From positions 1,494,532 through 1,558,531 of the forward strand of contig JH720299.1 in assembly GCA_000231825.2 (NCBI GenBank): 64,000 nt of DNA. The letters are read 5' to 3'. The DNA comes from Tetrahymena elliotti 4EA. Taxonomy: Eukaryota; Ciliophora; Oligohymenophorea; Hymenostomatida; Tetrahymenidae. The notes under the pieces are model-generated. The model worked only from the letters and a program-made list of their open reading frames with translations. It was not told the origin of the DNA and did no database searches. This document shows positions 46,879 to 58,758 of this stretch, in pieces. Position 1 is the stretch's first letter, and each line of letters opens with the position of its first letter. A program made the translations under genes and the position numbers.

Positions 46879-49344
46879 TCAAGAATTAATATTTATTTTA
46901 GTATATTTTTATTTTAAGATCATTAAGTAGTCAAATAGAAGGAAAGCTAGATACATGATAAAACAGAATTCGAGAATGGGGATATCAAAAGCAGCAATAA
47001 GCATAAAGCAAAGGATTTTGATAGCAGTCTAAATAAAATATATTTTTTTGAAATTATCAATGTTGTTAGTATGTTTCTTAAGTATTTAAATAAGCTTTAA
47101 TACTTGGCTCAAGTTACTTTCATTCAGTATAACATCTTAATTATTTTTTACAAACTGATCTTAGGTGTCTCCATATATAACACCGAGATTTGAATAATAC
47201 TATTTCAGTTGTTGCCTTGAAACTTAGATATTAAAAGCACCACATCCCTCTAAAATGTTTTTTGTTTCATATCTTATTTAGGAAAATATTAGAAGTTTCT
47301 TATTTTACAGAATTTCTTTTAGTTTTTTAATATTTTTTGTTATGTATTCAGTCACTTCTTTATTATCAATAACAAGAATACTACAATTATTAATGGAATA
47401 ATCTAAAGTTTTTCCATTTTCTTATAACTCTAAGTTGCTTAAATCCCCATCTGTGATTAGTTCACTTGCTTATAGAAGATTTTTTATTTACCAATTTATT
47501 ATTTCGGTGTTAGTTAAAACAGCCAAATTTATCTTTTCATCCTTAAATTTTTTAATATAAGATTAAATATCATGATCAAGTTCTTCTTTCTGTGAAATCA
47601 TTCCACAGAATATAAAATCTTTCAAAGCGAATGGCAATAAGTCTAATTAAATAGAACTGCCTCTTGGGAAAAAGACGCTACTCAAAGGAAGCATTGCCAC
47701 TCCAATTACAGAATTATCAGTTTTATAATATTATTTCCATTTATTTTTTATTTTTTAAATTTGATGGAAATCTAATTAAACTTTACTGCCATTAGCAAAA
47801 AGATAAGAACATTTTTCTATTATATCCTCGACTTCTCCCTTAATATAGACAGTATAAAAGCTATCTTTTGTCTCTTCTTCAACAACAACAATTTAGCCAT
47901 TTGCAAAAGTTCTGTTTCTGTTTTTTGCAATAGACCCATCTTTGTTTTAAACTACTTTAAATAGCTTCTAATGAAAAGCAACATCACAAATATTTTGCAA
48001 AAATTTGAGCTATCCAATTTCTGAGCGACTGATACTTCCTTAAATAGGACATTTATCATAGTTGATTTTATTAAATTGAGAATATTCTTGGACATCAAAA
48101 GCTGCATTACAAGTCACAATTAAACCTTTTAGAAGCGCCTAGAAATTTAAATCATTAACATCATAGTTTTTCTAATAAGCTTTACCACCATACCAAAGGT
48201 GATCAACCACAAGATCATGCTTCGAGAGAGAATTTATATCAAGAAGAACTTAAACATTTGTTCTTACACTCTTGAATTGGTGATAAATTTGTTTAACTAA
48301 AATATTTTATATGAATAAACTTTTTATTATTTGATATTAGTATGAAAAAGCAACTAAGAATAGATTGATAGGGTAATTTATTAGGAATACAGATATTTAT
48401 ATTGAAAAGCTCTCATAAATGCTTAGATTTTTATATTAGTAGGAAAATTGAAAGAAGACTATTGCAATTATAAAAGCAAACAGAATGTAAATCCTCAGCT
48501 TTTTTATAAAATTCATATTATAAAGTGTATCCTCTTCTTAAGGCGTATTATTTGTTTCAAGTCTATTATTATAATATGTTCTTTGTCCTGTTTTAACTAC
48601 AATTCCTTTTGCGTATCCTTAGGAACAAATACATGATTAAAATAGAATATTTTGACTCAATATATAATTTTATTAATTGCTAGGTAAATTATTTTTTTTA
48701 ATTGGACTTGTTTCACCTGTCAAGCAGTACTAATCTGATTCTATACTGTCATATTCTACAATTCTAATATCAGCAGGTATAATTTATCCTTCATTAATAA
48801 AAATGATATCTCCTTCCACTAACTCTGTTTAGCAAACTCTTAGCTCATTACCTTACCTGATAATTTTGAATTTCTAATCAGTTTACTAAGCTATTTAAGA
48901 CTTTAAAGACTTTAAACATGACTTCTAATATAAGATAAAAAAAATGCCAATCAAAGTAGTAATACAATTAAACAAGCCCATAAAAAAGATGAATTTATCA
49001 TCCTACTTAACTTTATAAACAAAAATCAAAGCCCCGCAACATATCCAGCAAGGTATTTAGTACCTATTAAAAACTTCTTTTATTAAAAGTTTTATCTTAG
49101 ATTATTTTTCAACTATTTTCAATTCATTTTTGCCTGCTAACTCTAGTAATTTTTTGGCCCTATAATGACTAATTCCATATGTAAGATCAGTATTCAATCT
49201 TTTAGTAAGCTAATCTAGCTCTAATTAATGAACTGTATAGTTATTTGCTTCTGCTATATTGATTTCAAATATGTCTTAGTAGTTTATTGACTGCTCTTAT
49301 ATTGTAATTGGTTGTTATTTGTACTTTTCTCGTCCCTCTGTCAT
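46879..49344 (-). CDS. Catalytically dead P-type ATPase-like protein (pseudoenzyme or decaying paralogue)
   Basis: Single uninterrupted frame of 821 aa, ATG 49344, TGA 46879. It aligns along its length with the neighbour at 43070: shared blocks include LTKRLNTDLTYGIS, the actuator CLTGETSPIKK, the nucleotide domain VVEEETKDSFYTVYIKGEVE and a Cys-Asn-Ala segment (VTCNAAFDV). The phosphorylation loop, normally DKTGT, reads LLDINSLSKHD: the Asp (about residue 369) may remain but Lys-Thr-Gly-Thr are gone. The hinge GDGxNDxP reads YGDTQDQFVKN. It ends after the TM5-6 region. Without KTGT and GDGxND it should not form or turn over a phosphoenzyme. The intact 821-codon frame argues against simple decay. 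A regulatory role is only a guess. Confidence 0.78.
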
Positions 49345-50833
49345 TATTGCTTTTTAACTAATAATGCACTCTACTTTATTATTTGCTTTTATTTAATAAA
49401 TGCAATATTAATTACATGAATAGAAATTTATGATAGAAGAAAACTTTCAATCATTATCAAGTAAAATTAAGTATTTAGATTCTATTAATTATATTCAAAG
49501 TGTAATATTCGTATTTAACTTCATCATATATTTATTTTAAATCTCCAACACCTATTTCACCTGATCAAAATCCTTAAAAATATACCAATTTTTATCATAT
49601 TTCATTCTTCTTGATTCAATACTCATCTATTAATAATTAAATGGCTAAATCTACTTTACTATAACATTCTTAATAACCTAAAAAAACTTTTCTTTTCTAA
49701 ACTCTTAGCAAATTTACAAGTTATTCTATTGAAAATTATTTTTTTATAAATTCTTCCAACAATTCTTTGATATCCAAAAAAAGAACAATTTTGAATAAAA
49801 ATTATATACATTAATATAAAAAAGATTAATGTAACCTCATCAAGTAAAAGTGTTATTGATATTAGTACTATTAATTCATAGACATACATAATAAATATTT
49901 ATATCATGATTTATTTACAATTCAAATTGAAAACCTTCTCATTTGTTAAAATTTGTTTAAAAAATAAAAAAATAGTTATTTTAAAATATTTTATAAAATA
50001 TTCTAAAAAGCCATTTTATTTAATTTTAAATGATAATTTAAATTATTATTTTTATTTTTCTATTTTATTATTTTTCGCAAGACAGCATAGACATTTATTT
50101 ATTTTGTCAAAAATTTAAAATGTAAAATTAAGATTTTTAATATTAATTGTATTATCTATTTATTTTAAATTCACTCTCTGATCTCAACTTAATATTATTT
50201 AAAATATTAAATTTGATAAGAACAAGTTTTCTTAATGTTGAGTTTAATTTTATGAAATATTTTAAAGGTAAAATTTTCATATTTCAAGATAAATGTGCTC
50301 CAAAGCTGAATGGTTTAATTATTTACTTTTACTTAAATCTATTTATTTCTGATATTCCATAATTTAAAATTTCTTGAAGAAGCAGAAAAAGAATGCACTA
50401 TTTCACTTACTATTAGCAAAAACTTTTTTAATTCTAACCATTCCTCAATTTTATTAGCATAGTCCAAATTTAATATTACAAAGATCAAAGCTCTCTTGGA
50501 ATGATTCAAGAGATGCCATAATCTTTTAATACTAACGAAATTACATAGACTCTATTTATCCTCAATAGTACAATTTCTCAACTAATTTCTTTCTGATTAT
50601 AATAATTTCATTATTATTATATTATTTTATGAAAGTAAACCTTATCTCTTTCTAATTATAATATATAGCTTTGTGTTATTTAGATATTAAGAATCTACCA
50701 TGTTTAAAAAATTATTTCGATAATTTTAATTTTATAAACTTTCTTATATTTCTTCTTTTTTTAATTTTTAGCTCTATGAATATTTTTTAAATAAATAATT
50801 AATTATCTTTTTAATAAACCAAGCCTTATCTTA
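49345..50833. other. Intergenic with weak coding-like debris
   Basis: A minus-strand frame at 49623-49907 encodes a small hydrophobic peptide, and 50160-50560 has short Leu-rich, TPR-like pieces (for example FQESFDLCNIKFGLCQQ). Neither is long enough to exceed chance in a code with one stop; the second may be the eroded 3' end of the kinase/TPR pseudogene. Confidence 0.35.
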
Positions 50834-53241
50834 TCAACTCTGAGTTTATTTATTTTTTTTTATTCTTACTGACAAATTTACAAATTGAAATCTATCCCAA
50901 TATTTTTTTTGATATTCCTAAGAATTCATTTTATTTCTTTACTGCTTCCTATACTTCTCCAATACTTTAATAATAGAAAATAATATGATTAACAGAAATA
51001 GCTTTTCATATTTTTTAAAAAAATCTTCATTAAGCATTTCATAAGATTTTTGATAAAATTGTAATGGTTATTTATTCTTATTGATTGCTGGATAACAATA
51101 AGCTATAAAAAATAATTTTTCTAAAGAAAATTCCTTTTTTTCTTTCATTAATTTATTCATAACTCAGACTCCATTTTAGTTTATCAAAAACAAGGACAAA
51201 TATTTTATTATTTCATTATCTTTATTTTCCTCAAAAATGAATTAAAAAAGTAAAAAAAGATACATTATTTTATTATTTAATAAGTAAAAAATTTAAATAA
51301 TTTAAGATTTAAAAATAATTTAAATTTTAATAGAAGCATTTGAAAAAGTTGTTTCAATATAGTTAAATTAAAAATGTACTAATATACAATTGTATCCTAA
51401 TATTATAGTTTCTTCAAAGATTATTGAATGGTTTCTGAATCTATTTGCAGTTTCTAAAATATTCTATTCTTCTCTTTCAGTGATGTCTTTTAGTGAATTT
51501 AAGCATTATTAATAATTAAGATGATTTCGTTATTACTAATGATTATGATTTGCCTTGTATAATTTTGCAACAATATACTTCAATTCAAGGTGAGAGTTTA
51601 TAGCCTTTATTTATATTATTCTTCCATGTTAGCAAGAGTTGAGTTAATTAGTGAATTTCTCTACCAGATATTTAGTTAGTTTCATTTTTAAAGGATGGTT
51701 TGAATTAAGATATTTTGAAATTTTATTCAAAAACTTTTTTACAAATTAAGTATGATTAAATTTTCATATTTCAAACATTTCGAGAAGAAGATTTTACCAA
51801 ACAGAATCATTATATTATTTTGAATCACATAACTCTATTTCTTTTTTAATTTATTAAATCAAATAATGTTTTTCATAAGAACCTTTTTAATTTATTTTTT
51901 CTAGTATTTCAGTAAATTCTTTTCTTGCATTTTTGAATAAAGAAAGCTTTTATTGACATAACCCTATGTTAAATTTGCAATTAACTGCCTTCAAATTATC
52001 ATCTCCGAATATAACTTTTCTAAGATTAAAACAATCTTTAAAAAAATCTAGAGACTCTTTATCCTTTTTTTATCTTTAATAGTATATACCAATATTGTAA
52101 TATGAATTCTTATAATACTGACTATTTGTATTATAACGATTTCAGAAAACTTGCTAGTGAATGAATATACTAACCTTTATTAAAATGGCATAAACCAAAT
52201 GTTTCGAATTGCTCTATTGAATCTTCTTTAAGGTGAGTTGCTTCTCTCTTTTTATATCTAAATAAGTTTTATTATAATAAAGGTTAAACTATAAAAATAC
52301 TTGTATATCTTTATTTTCATCAAAAGGAAATAAATTTTGAATTTATTTTTAATAAGTATTTTAGAAATAGTCACATTAACATAATGTATCACAAAATTTT
52401 TTATGCAAATCAAAAATATCTTCTCTTGAATGTACAATATTTATTATCATATTGTTTTTCACTATTTCTTCAACACTATTGATTATTGTACCCAAATTAG
52501 AAAATAAACTTTGTTGGTCTAATTATTTTTCGTGATTACTTAAAGATTTCCTAAATATCTAAATAATAACCATAAATGTTTAGCCTAGAAAATAAATATC
52601 TGTTTTGAAACCTATTTAGTCAATTTAGCTGTTCAATAATTCTGGAGGTAGATTATTTAAGTTTGAGTCTTATTTTTCTAACATTATTCTTAATAGTATT
52701 TCTTATATTTTTTTACTTATTGGAAATTTTAATTCTAAATGAAAGAGTGGCCAAAATCTGTTAAAATGTAATTTCCTTATTTAGTTACTAAGATGCTATC
52801 AGGCTAAATATAAAGATGAAGCAGGTTAAATTTTAAATTATGTCAATGCTTCTAATAAATAAAATATCATTGATAAAAATAATTATACAGATATTTTAGC
52901 TCTTCTTTTTCTATTTTTTAAAGCTATTATTACAAAGAATATTTGCATTCCTCTAAAATAAGTATTTTTGTTTTTTAATCGTTTAATTCCATATCGATAC
53001 CTTCAATTAATTTCACTGCTCTTGTATTATTTTCGAATAGTCTCATTATTTTGATTTCTAAATCGAATTCTTCTTTCTTGTTATCATTATAAAAATATAA
53101 TTTTAATATTTATTTTTTTAAATTGTTACTATTTTAACTCTTTTCACAAACTTCAAAAATAGATACTTATCCTCTTATTGCTATTTATTTTCCAAGAAAA
53201 TATTATTTATCTTCTAATTTTTCTTTTATTGTTGAATTCAT
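50834..53241 (-). pseudogene. Protein kinase plus TPR-repeat pseudogene
   Basis: From ATG 53241 a frame of 124 codons encodes a kinase N-lobe (DLEIKIMRLFENN, hinge-like ILILEECKYSL) and stops at TGA 52867. Kinase sequence continues across frame changes: HLYIQPDSILV where HxDxKxxN is expected, then TDFG at about 52755, then PPELLNS and KTDIYFLGQTFMVI in another frame. Downstream are TPR-like repeats: FGLCHFNKGQYIHSLASFLK, YYNIGIYYQRQKKDKESLDF and SLEKLFFIAYCYPAINKNK, again in differing frames and crossed by in-frame TGA codons. At least three frame shifts are needed and simple GT..AG introns do not fix them. The catalytic Asp, Lys and Asn of the HRD loop are also replaced (Y, Q, S), so it may have been a pseudokinase before it broke. 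An unrecognised complex intron pattern is the alternative. Confidence 0.6.
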
Positions 53242-53575
53242 TTTACTTTGAAAATAAAAATTGCTTTATTATTAAAATTGAAAACTATCATCATTATTTT
53301 ATAAATATCCACAAACTTATTCTAGATACAAAGAATTGGACAGGATATATGTAGAAATACGAGTTCTTGCTCAAAATCCCAAATCTCAAATTAGCCTCAT
53401 CTTTTATCGACTATAGAAAATAAAACTTTTTAAAAAAATTATGAGCTTAATTTATTTTTTCTGAAAATGATCAATATTGACCTTACTTAATTTATGAAAC
53501 TTTACTGAAAAAAAATAGTGAAAATATATAAAGTAGTTTTTAAAATATTATTTGATTTGAATTAATTGAATTATT

Positions 53576-54508
53576 TCATTTCTCTAGATTAATATTAGTT
53601 GATGCTGAAATATCTAACGATTCGTTTGAACAAATGTTATTCCTAATCCTAAGATTGTCATTTTTGTTATTAATCTCGTTTTAGATATTTTCATAATCTG
53701 ATTTTTTATAGGCAAGAACTGAAATATCACTTGAAACATAAATACTATCTCTTGTAATATTTTTCATGTTTTAAATAACTTCAAGCTCTTCCAAATTTTA
53801 CTATGATAGAGATTTGAGTTTATTTTCATCAAACTTATAAACATTATTTAAAACTATAAAGATATATTCACATTCTTAATTTATCTTATACCCTGAATAG
53901 ATCTCTTTAAATTAATTATTTTCTATTGGCTTATCATTATCTAAATAAAATTGTTTAGATTTTAATTATTCTTTAACTAAACTATCTTCATTAGATAAAG
54001 AAATAGTTCCACTTTAGGTAATTTCAGGAGATTATTTGGGATAGGATTAATAATTTTCTAATTCTTTTGAATCATCTTTAAATTAAGAACCCCTATCTTC
54101 ATAATCAACTTATACCTATTAAATTTGTGTCTAATCAAAATCCCAAATCTTATTTATAGTAACTTAATTAGATTATTATTCTGATAATAGTTATTCTTAG
54201 CTATCATTTTTTTAGTTCTATTAAATTTCCTCTGAAATATTATCTTCTTGTATTATTTCTTTACCTTTTTAACCATCTTAACTTAATTATTAGTCAGGGT
54301 CTTTAATATTTTAAATATTAATATCATTATTGATTTTATAAACACATTATTGGTTTTGTATTTAGTTCATCTATTACAAACCCCTAGAGTTATTAATAAC
54401 ATCATTCTATTATTCAAGAGCTTTTTAATTATTATCTTGTGCTTATTGACATTTACTTTGGTAGTATTTAACTCTTCCTCTTTTATTAGTAGAAGTAGCA
54501 CAACCCAT
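53576..54508 (-). CDS. N-terminally acylated (MGC) Gln/Asn-rich protein
   Basis: Single-exon frame of 310 aa, ATG 54508, TGA 53576. The start MGCATSTNKRGR is a strong N-myristoylation signal (Gly2, Ser/Thr at 6) with a palmitoylatable Cys3 and basic residues behind, so the protein is probably attached to the inner face of a membrane. The rest is polar and Gln/Asn/Asp-rich without a recognised fold. Some ordered-looking parts are EYIFIVLNNVYKFDENKL and VYVSSDISVLAYKKSDYENI-like segments near the C-terminus. It lies 334 bp upstream of, and in the same orientation as, the kinase/TPR pseudogene, so it could be the former N-terminal part of that gene, though its own TGA closes the frame cleanly. 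Confidence 0.6.
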
Positions 54509-55810
54509 TCTTCAGAACTATCTTAAAATCACTGAATTTTGAAAAATGCGTCTTTTATTTCTTTTTGATTAGTGATTTTAATTTCTAATAAATCAATAAA
54601 TAGTATATAGCCAATTAATTAAAGTGTAAATGAAGTAACTTTTTCAACAACACAAAAAAATTTTGATTTCTCTTTAAATAGATAACTTTACCAAATTTCT
54701 GATAAAATGTTTTAAAAAATTAAAATAATTAGTATTTTATCTATTTGAAGCTTTTATTTGGAAGATAATTTATGAAATAAATCCTAATTAAATTCAATTT
54801 AATTAATCTTTATCTATAATCTTAAAATAGGAGCTCTGGATTTATAAGAATAAAATAACATTAAAAATCATCTTATAAAATAAAATTATAATTTTAGTAA
54901 TTTTTTTTTATTTAAAACTTCATTTTTTGATATTAGATTTTGTTAAATTTCATTCTAAATTACCTAAAAAATAAATGCTAGCCTAGTATTATTATTAATT
55001 TTGAATTTAACCTATTTTATAAAATATTTAAATTTGTTATATATTTAAAATAACTTTTATTTTTTAAATAATAAACCTAATTAGTTTAATATCTTGTTAA
55101 AAATTTTAAAATATGAATAAAAAAATATAAGATAAATCAAAGATAAATGACTATTAATAACGAACCTACAGATATTTAAATAAAAATTAGATTTTTATTA
55201 TTATTTTGAAGTTTTAATTTAATTATTAGCTTTAAGCAAAATAAACAAATAAAATTATTACATTTATAAAAAAGGCTTTTCTTAACAAATTTATTTCATT
55301 TAAAAAATTATAGAGCTTTTATGTAAAGATTTTTGTGAGTACTTATTATTACATTATTCATCAATCATTTAAACAAATTTAATTAAATTTAATCTTTAAT
55401 AATAACACAGTTAGTGCAACTTGATGAAATTTAATAATATTACATTTATTAAAACCTTAATAAACATATTTGGTGATATCTTTAGTATCAGAAATGAAAG
55501 AAGAGAGTAAGGGAGAGAAAAATTTAAAATTTAAATTAATTTTAGGTTAAAGAAGAAAATTGGAATAATTATCTTAATTTTAAAATAATTCCAATGCTTC
55601 TATATTAAATAACTTAAATTGTATACAAAAAATAATATTTTAAACAGCTTAATCAGAAAAAAAAAATGATAATAGTATAATAACTTTTTAATTCTTATCA
55701 TTTTAAATGAAAGTTTTTAAATTAAATTTATCAAATATATAAATTTTCAACAGATAAATTTAACAATCTGATTTAAAATAAACAATTGTAAAGATATGAT
55801 AATGTTTAAC
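54509..55810. other. Intergenic, no gene seen
   Basis: A+T-rich spacer containing the promoter of the MGC gene at its left edge and the 3' flank of the LRR gene at its right. No supported feature. Confidence 0.45.
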
Positions 55811-57836
55811 TCACAATCTTAGAAAATTAACTAGTCTTAGAGTTTTCTTAATACTGTTTATTGCTGATTTTTAAGAAATGTTACCACTCCTAATTAATTT
55901 TTGATTATTTCAATGAAATCATTAAGTATCTTTTAATTAAATTACAATAATTGAAGCTGTTTTAAGTTGAACATTTTTCTTATTTTTTTCCCTATTTGAT
56001 AATCTATGCAGCTATAAAAGCAGTTTCTAATTGAAAAATATATATAATTATTTTATTATTATTTTTAATTATCTTACATAAGATTAATAGAGAGATTACT
56101 AATATTCTTGCAATTTATTATTCCATCCATCAAACTAAGAACTCCTTCTGTTTGAATGCTTTCATTTCCCCTTTTAAAAAAATAACTAACCCTTAATTTA
56201 CTCAAAATTATTTACATTAAATTTAAATAGAGCGATTGTAAAGAATCACACTCACTTAGACCTTCACCCAACATTCCTGCAACAACTTCATTTAGTTCAC
56301 AACTTCTTTTAATTCATTTTAATGAATACATTTTTTTGAATTTTCATTAAAATTAAAATTTGCCATAAAACAAATTATTTAAATACTGTAAGTTCTTGAT
56401 AAGATTGACTGATCGAATCCGTAAAAATAAAAAAAAATCTTAAATTTAATGAAAAGCCAAAAATACCCTTACATTGATTTTTTATTAAAAAAATTTTTTT
56501 AATTTTATTAAATCAGCAATTTAAAGAAAAGATTTTTCGCTAGAACTTATGGTAATTATTTCATATTAATAAAGCAAATTATTAATATTTACTTTAAATT
56601 TAATGATAAATATTACAAATTCTAACAATTTGAAATATCATTTCCTATTCTCAAAATAGTATCTGGCATCATTATCATGTAGCTTTTTTAATTCATAAAA
56701 ATTAATTATTTTCTAAACATTCTAAAAATCAAAAAATTTTATGTTATTTTTGATGAGTAGTAAATAATTTCTGTTTTTAATGTGTTTCCACAAAAGAATG
56801 TTTTAAAATATATTGCTGATGATTTTAATGAATTACTTGAGAGAAAGAGTGAGCTGATACAAAAAGCTAAATTAACTAAACTAACAAGAAATATCTGCCA
56901 TATCTTCATAATTTAATTCGTTATCTCTATTAAACACTTATATTCTATTATCAAAAGTTTGTTATTTTATTATTACGATAAATGAATTTCTAGTTCTGAG
57001 AGTAGAGAGCACTTCTAAATTGATTAGAGTAGGATTTATAGTTCTTCGCCTTATATGAAACAGTAACTACATTAATTAGTTGATTTATAAATGTAAAATT
57101 TAATTTTAAATTCTTTAAGTACTTTAAACTCAATCCCAAGCGAAATAAGTTATTTGAGTATTAAATTCCTTCTGCTAATCCTAATACACCATCTCTTCCA
57201 ATCTAGCTACCACTTATTTTTATTTTAATTAAAAGTTTTCAAGTTTTTCATTTTAAAATATTACTCAAGATTCAACTAAAGATTTTATAAATTAGAACAT
57301 TTCCCTATGGCATTACCAATTTCAATAGCCCCCAGGCCTTCTAGTCCACAAGATCTAATTTTGTATGAAAATAATTTATTGTTTAAATTTAACTTCTTAC
57401 ATCAAATTTAAAATTAGTGTTGAGATGTTCTTGCACTAAGAAATTCCTTTGCATAATCCTCTTGTGTTGAGTTTGTAGCTACTGTTATTAGTTTATTATA
57501 TTAGCATTTATAAATTTACAAATTTAATCCAATTAAAATTACTTATTTTTAATGAAAATATGTAAATTTAAGCTTATAAGATTTTCACAACTACTTATTG
57601 ATTGTTGAATTTAGTTGCCAATATCACTCCCAAACTCATATTTTAATTCAAGGTAGCTTTTTTATTCAATATTTCAATTAATTTTTATTTTACAATAAAA
57701 TCATACTTTTGAAATGAGTCTTTCAAATATTTAACTTTGTTGTTTTGATTTTATTCAAGCTATTTTTTATTTTCAATTTAAAAATTATTCTTCACTTTTT
57801 AAATTTTACATCCTAAAATCTGAAGGTTTCACTCAT
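55811..57836 (-). CDS. Leucine-rich-repeat protein, one repeat per exon
   Basis: Eleven exons, 310 aa: 57796-57836, 57543-57656, 57401-57481, 57265-57354, 57123-57206, 56977-57066, 56837-56926, 56216-56305, 56078-56170, 55946-56026, 55811-55889. Every intron is GT..AG and interrupts a codon after its second base, and most internal exons are 81-93 nt, i.e. one repeat of 27-31 residues. Repeat examples: SCGLEGLGAIEIGNAIGK followed by CSNLQNLQLNL; IGRDGVLGLAEGI with LFRLGLSL; EGVLSLMDGIINCKNISNLS. The pattern of a helical G-x-x-x-L-x-x-x-I-x-x-C followed by N-L-x-x-L-x-L-x-L is of the RI-like LRR type common in ciliates, usually protein-binding. The 531-nt intron 56306-56836 may hide one or more exons, and exon 1 is the least certain. 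Confidence 0.75.
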
Positions 57837-58758
57837 GTTTTCAACTTATTTTAAAAAATAAATTAAATCTATTTTAATTAAATTTAATAAATTACATATA
57901 TTAAAATTATATTCATTAATTAGAAACTACTTGAATATGCTTTGAGAAAGAACAAACTTAAATGGAAGATCTCCTTTTACTTAAATAAAATAAAATTAAA
58001 AAAATAAATAAATAAATAAATAATTTGAAAATCTACATTAAGTTTCATTTAGGGTACTTAAATCTTCTGTAAAAGGAAAGTAAAATATTTAAAGAACACA
58101 TAATTTTTTTTATTTTGTATTTTATGCTCTTAAAGTAAGACTGTATTTAGTATTTTCATAATATTTTGCATTCTAATAAATACTATCATCTTTTAACAGC
58201 ATTTAAAGTATTTCTTAAAGGTGTTCATTATAAATGCAACATCTTTAACTTAATTTACTAAATATCTTATAAATTATGTCATTCATTTTTTTTACTCACT
58301 TTTTTAACTCAATTAAAATTTTTAAAAGAAAAAAATGATAATTTAAAAAATTTAGAAATATTTGTTGACTGTTTATCTAAATCAAAAATAAAACAAAATA
58401 AATATTAGATAAATCTTTCTTTTTTTAATTATTAAATATCTCATTTCGCATACAACATCTTTGATTTTTGATTTACTTACTAATTGTTTAATACATTTTT
58501 CAAAAAGAAAATCAAAATTTTTTAAATAAAAAAAGGAAAATTTAAAAAATTTAGAGAGAATTTTAGAATATTTAAATAAAAATAAATAATTAAATGTCAA
58601 ATTAATCTTTTTGTTAAGAATTATTGCTTAAACAAAATGATATTATTTTTAATAACAAAATATTTTGAAATGTAATAATATTTAGATTTTATTATTAATA
58701 CAAATAAATAAAATTTATTAAGTTTATAAAAAAAGATCTTTCAAATATTTAAAGCTAT
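57837..58758. other. Intergenic, includes an (AAAT)n microsatellite
   Basis: A+T-rich spacer. About 57995-58022 is a short AAAT/AATA microsatellite. No supported coding sequence. Confidence 0.5.

Noticed and set aside
49623..49907. Minus-strand hydrophobic frame of about 90 codons (YELIVLISITLLLDEVT)
   Set aside because: With TGA as the only stop and about 80% A+T, frames of this length occur by chance. No homology or splice context supports it. It was considered as the missing TM9-10 of a P-ATPase, but order and distance do not fit.
58382..58600. Minus-strand Phe/Lys-rich frame of 72 codons
   Set aside because: Composition matches A+T-rich spacer; no motif and no longer frame under the ciliate code.
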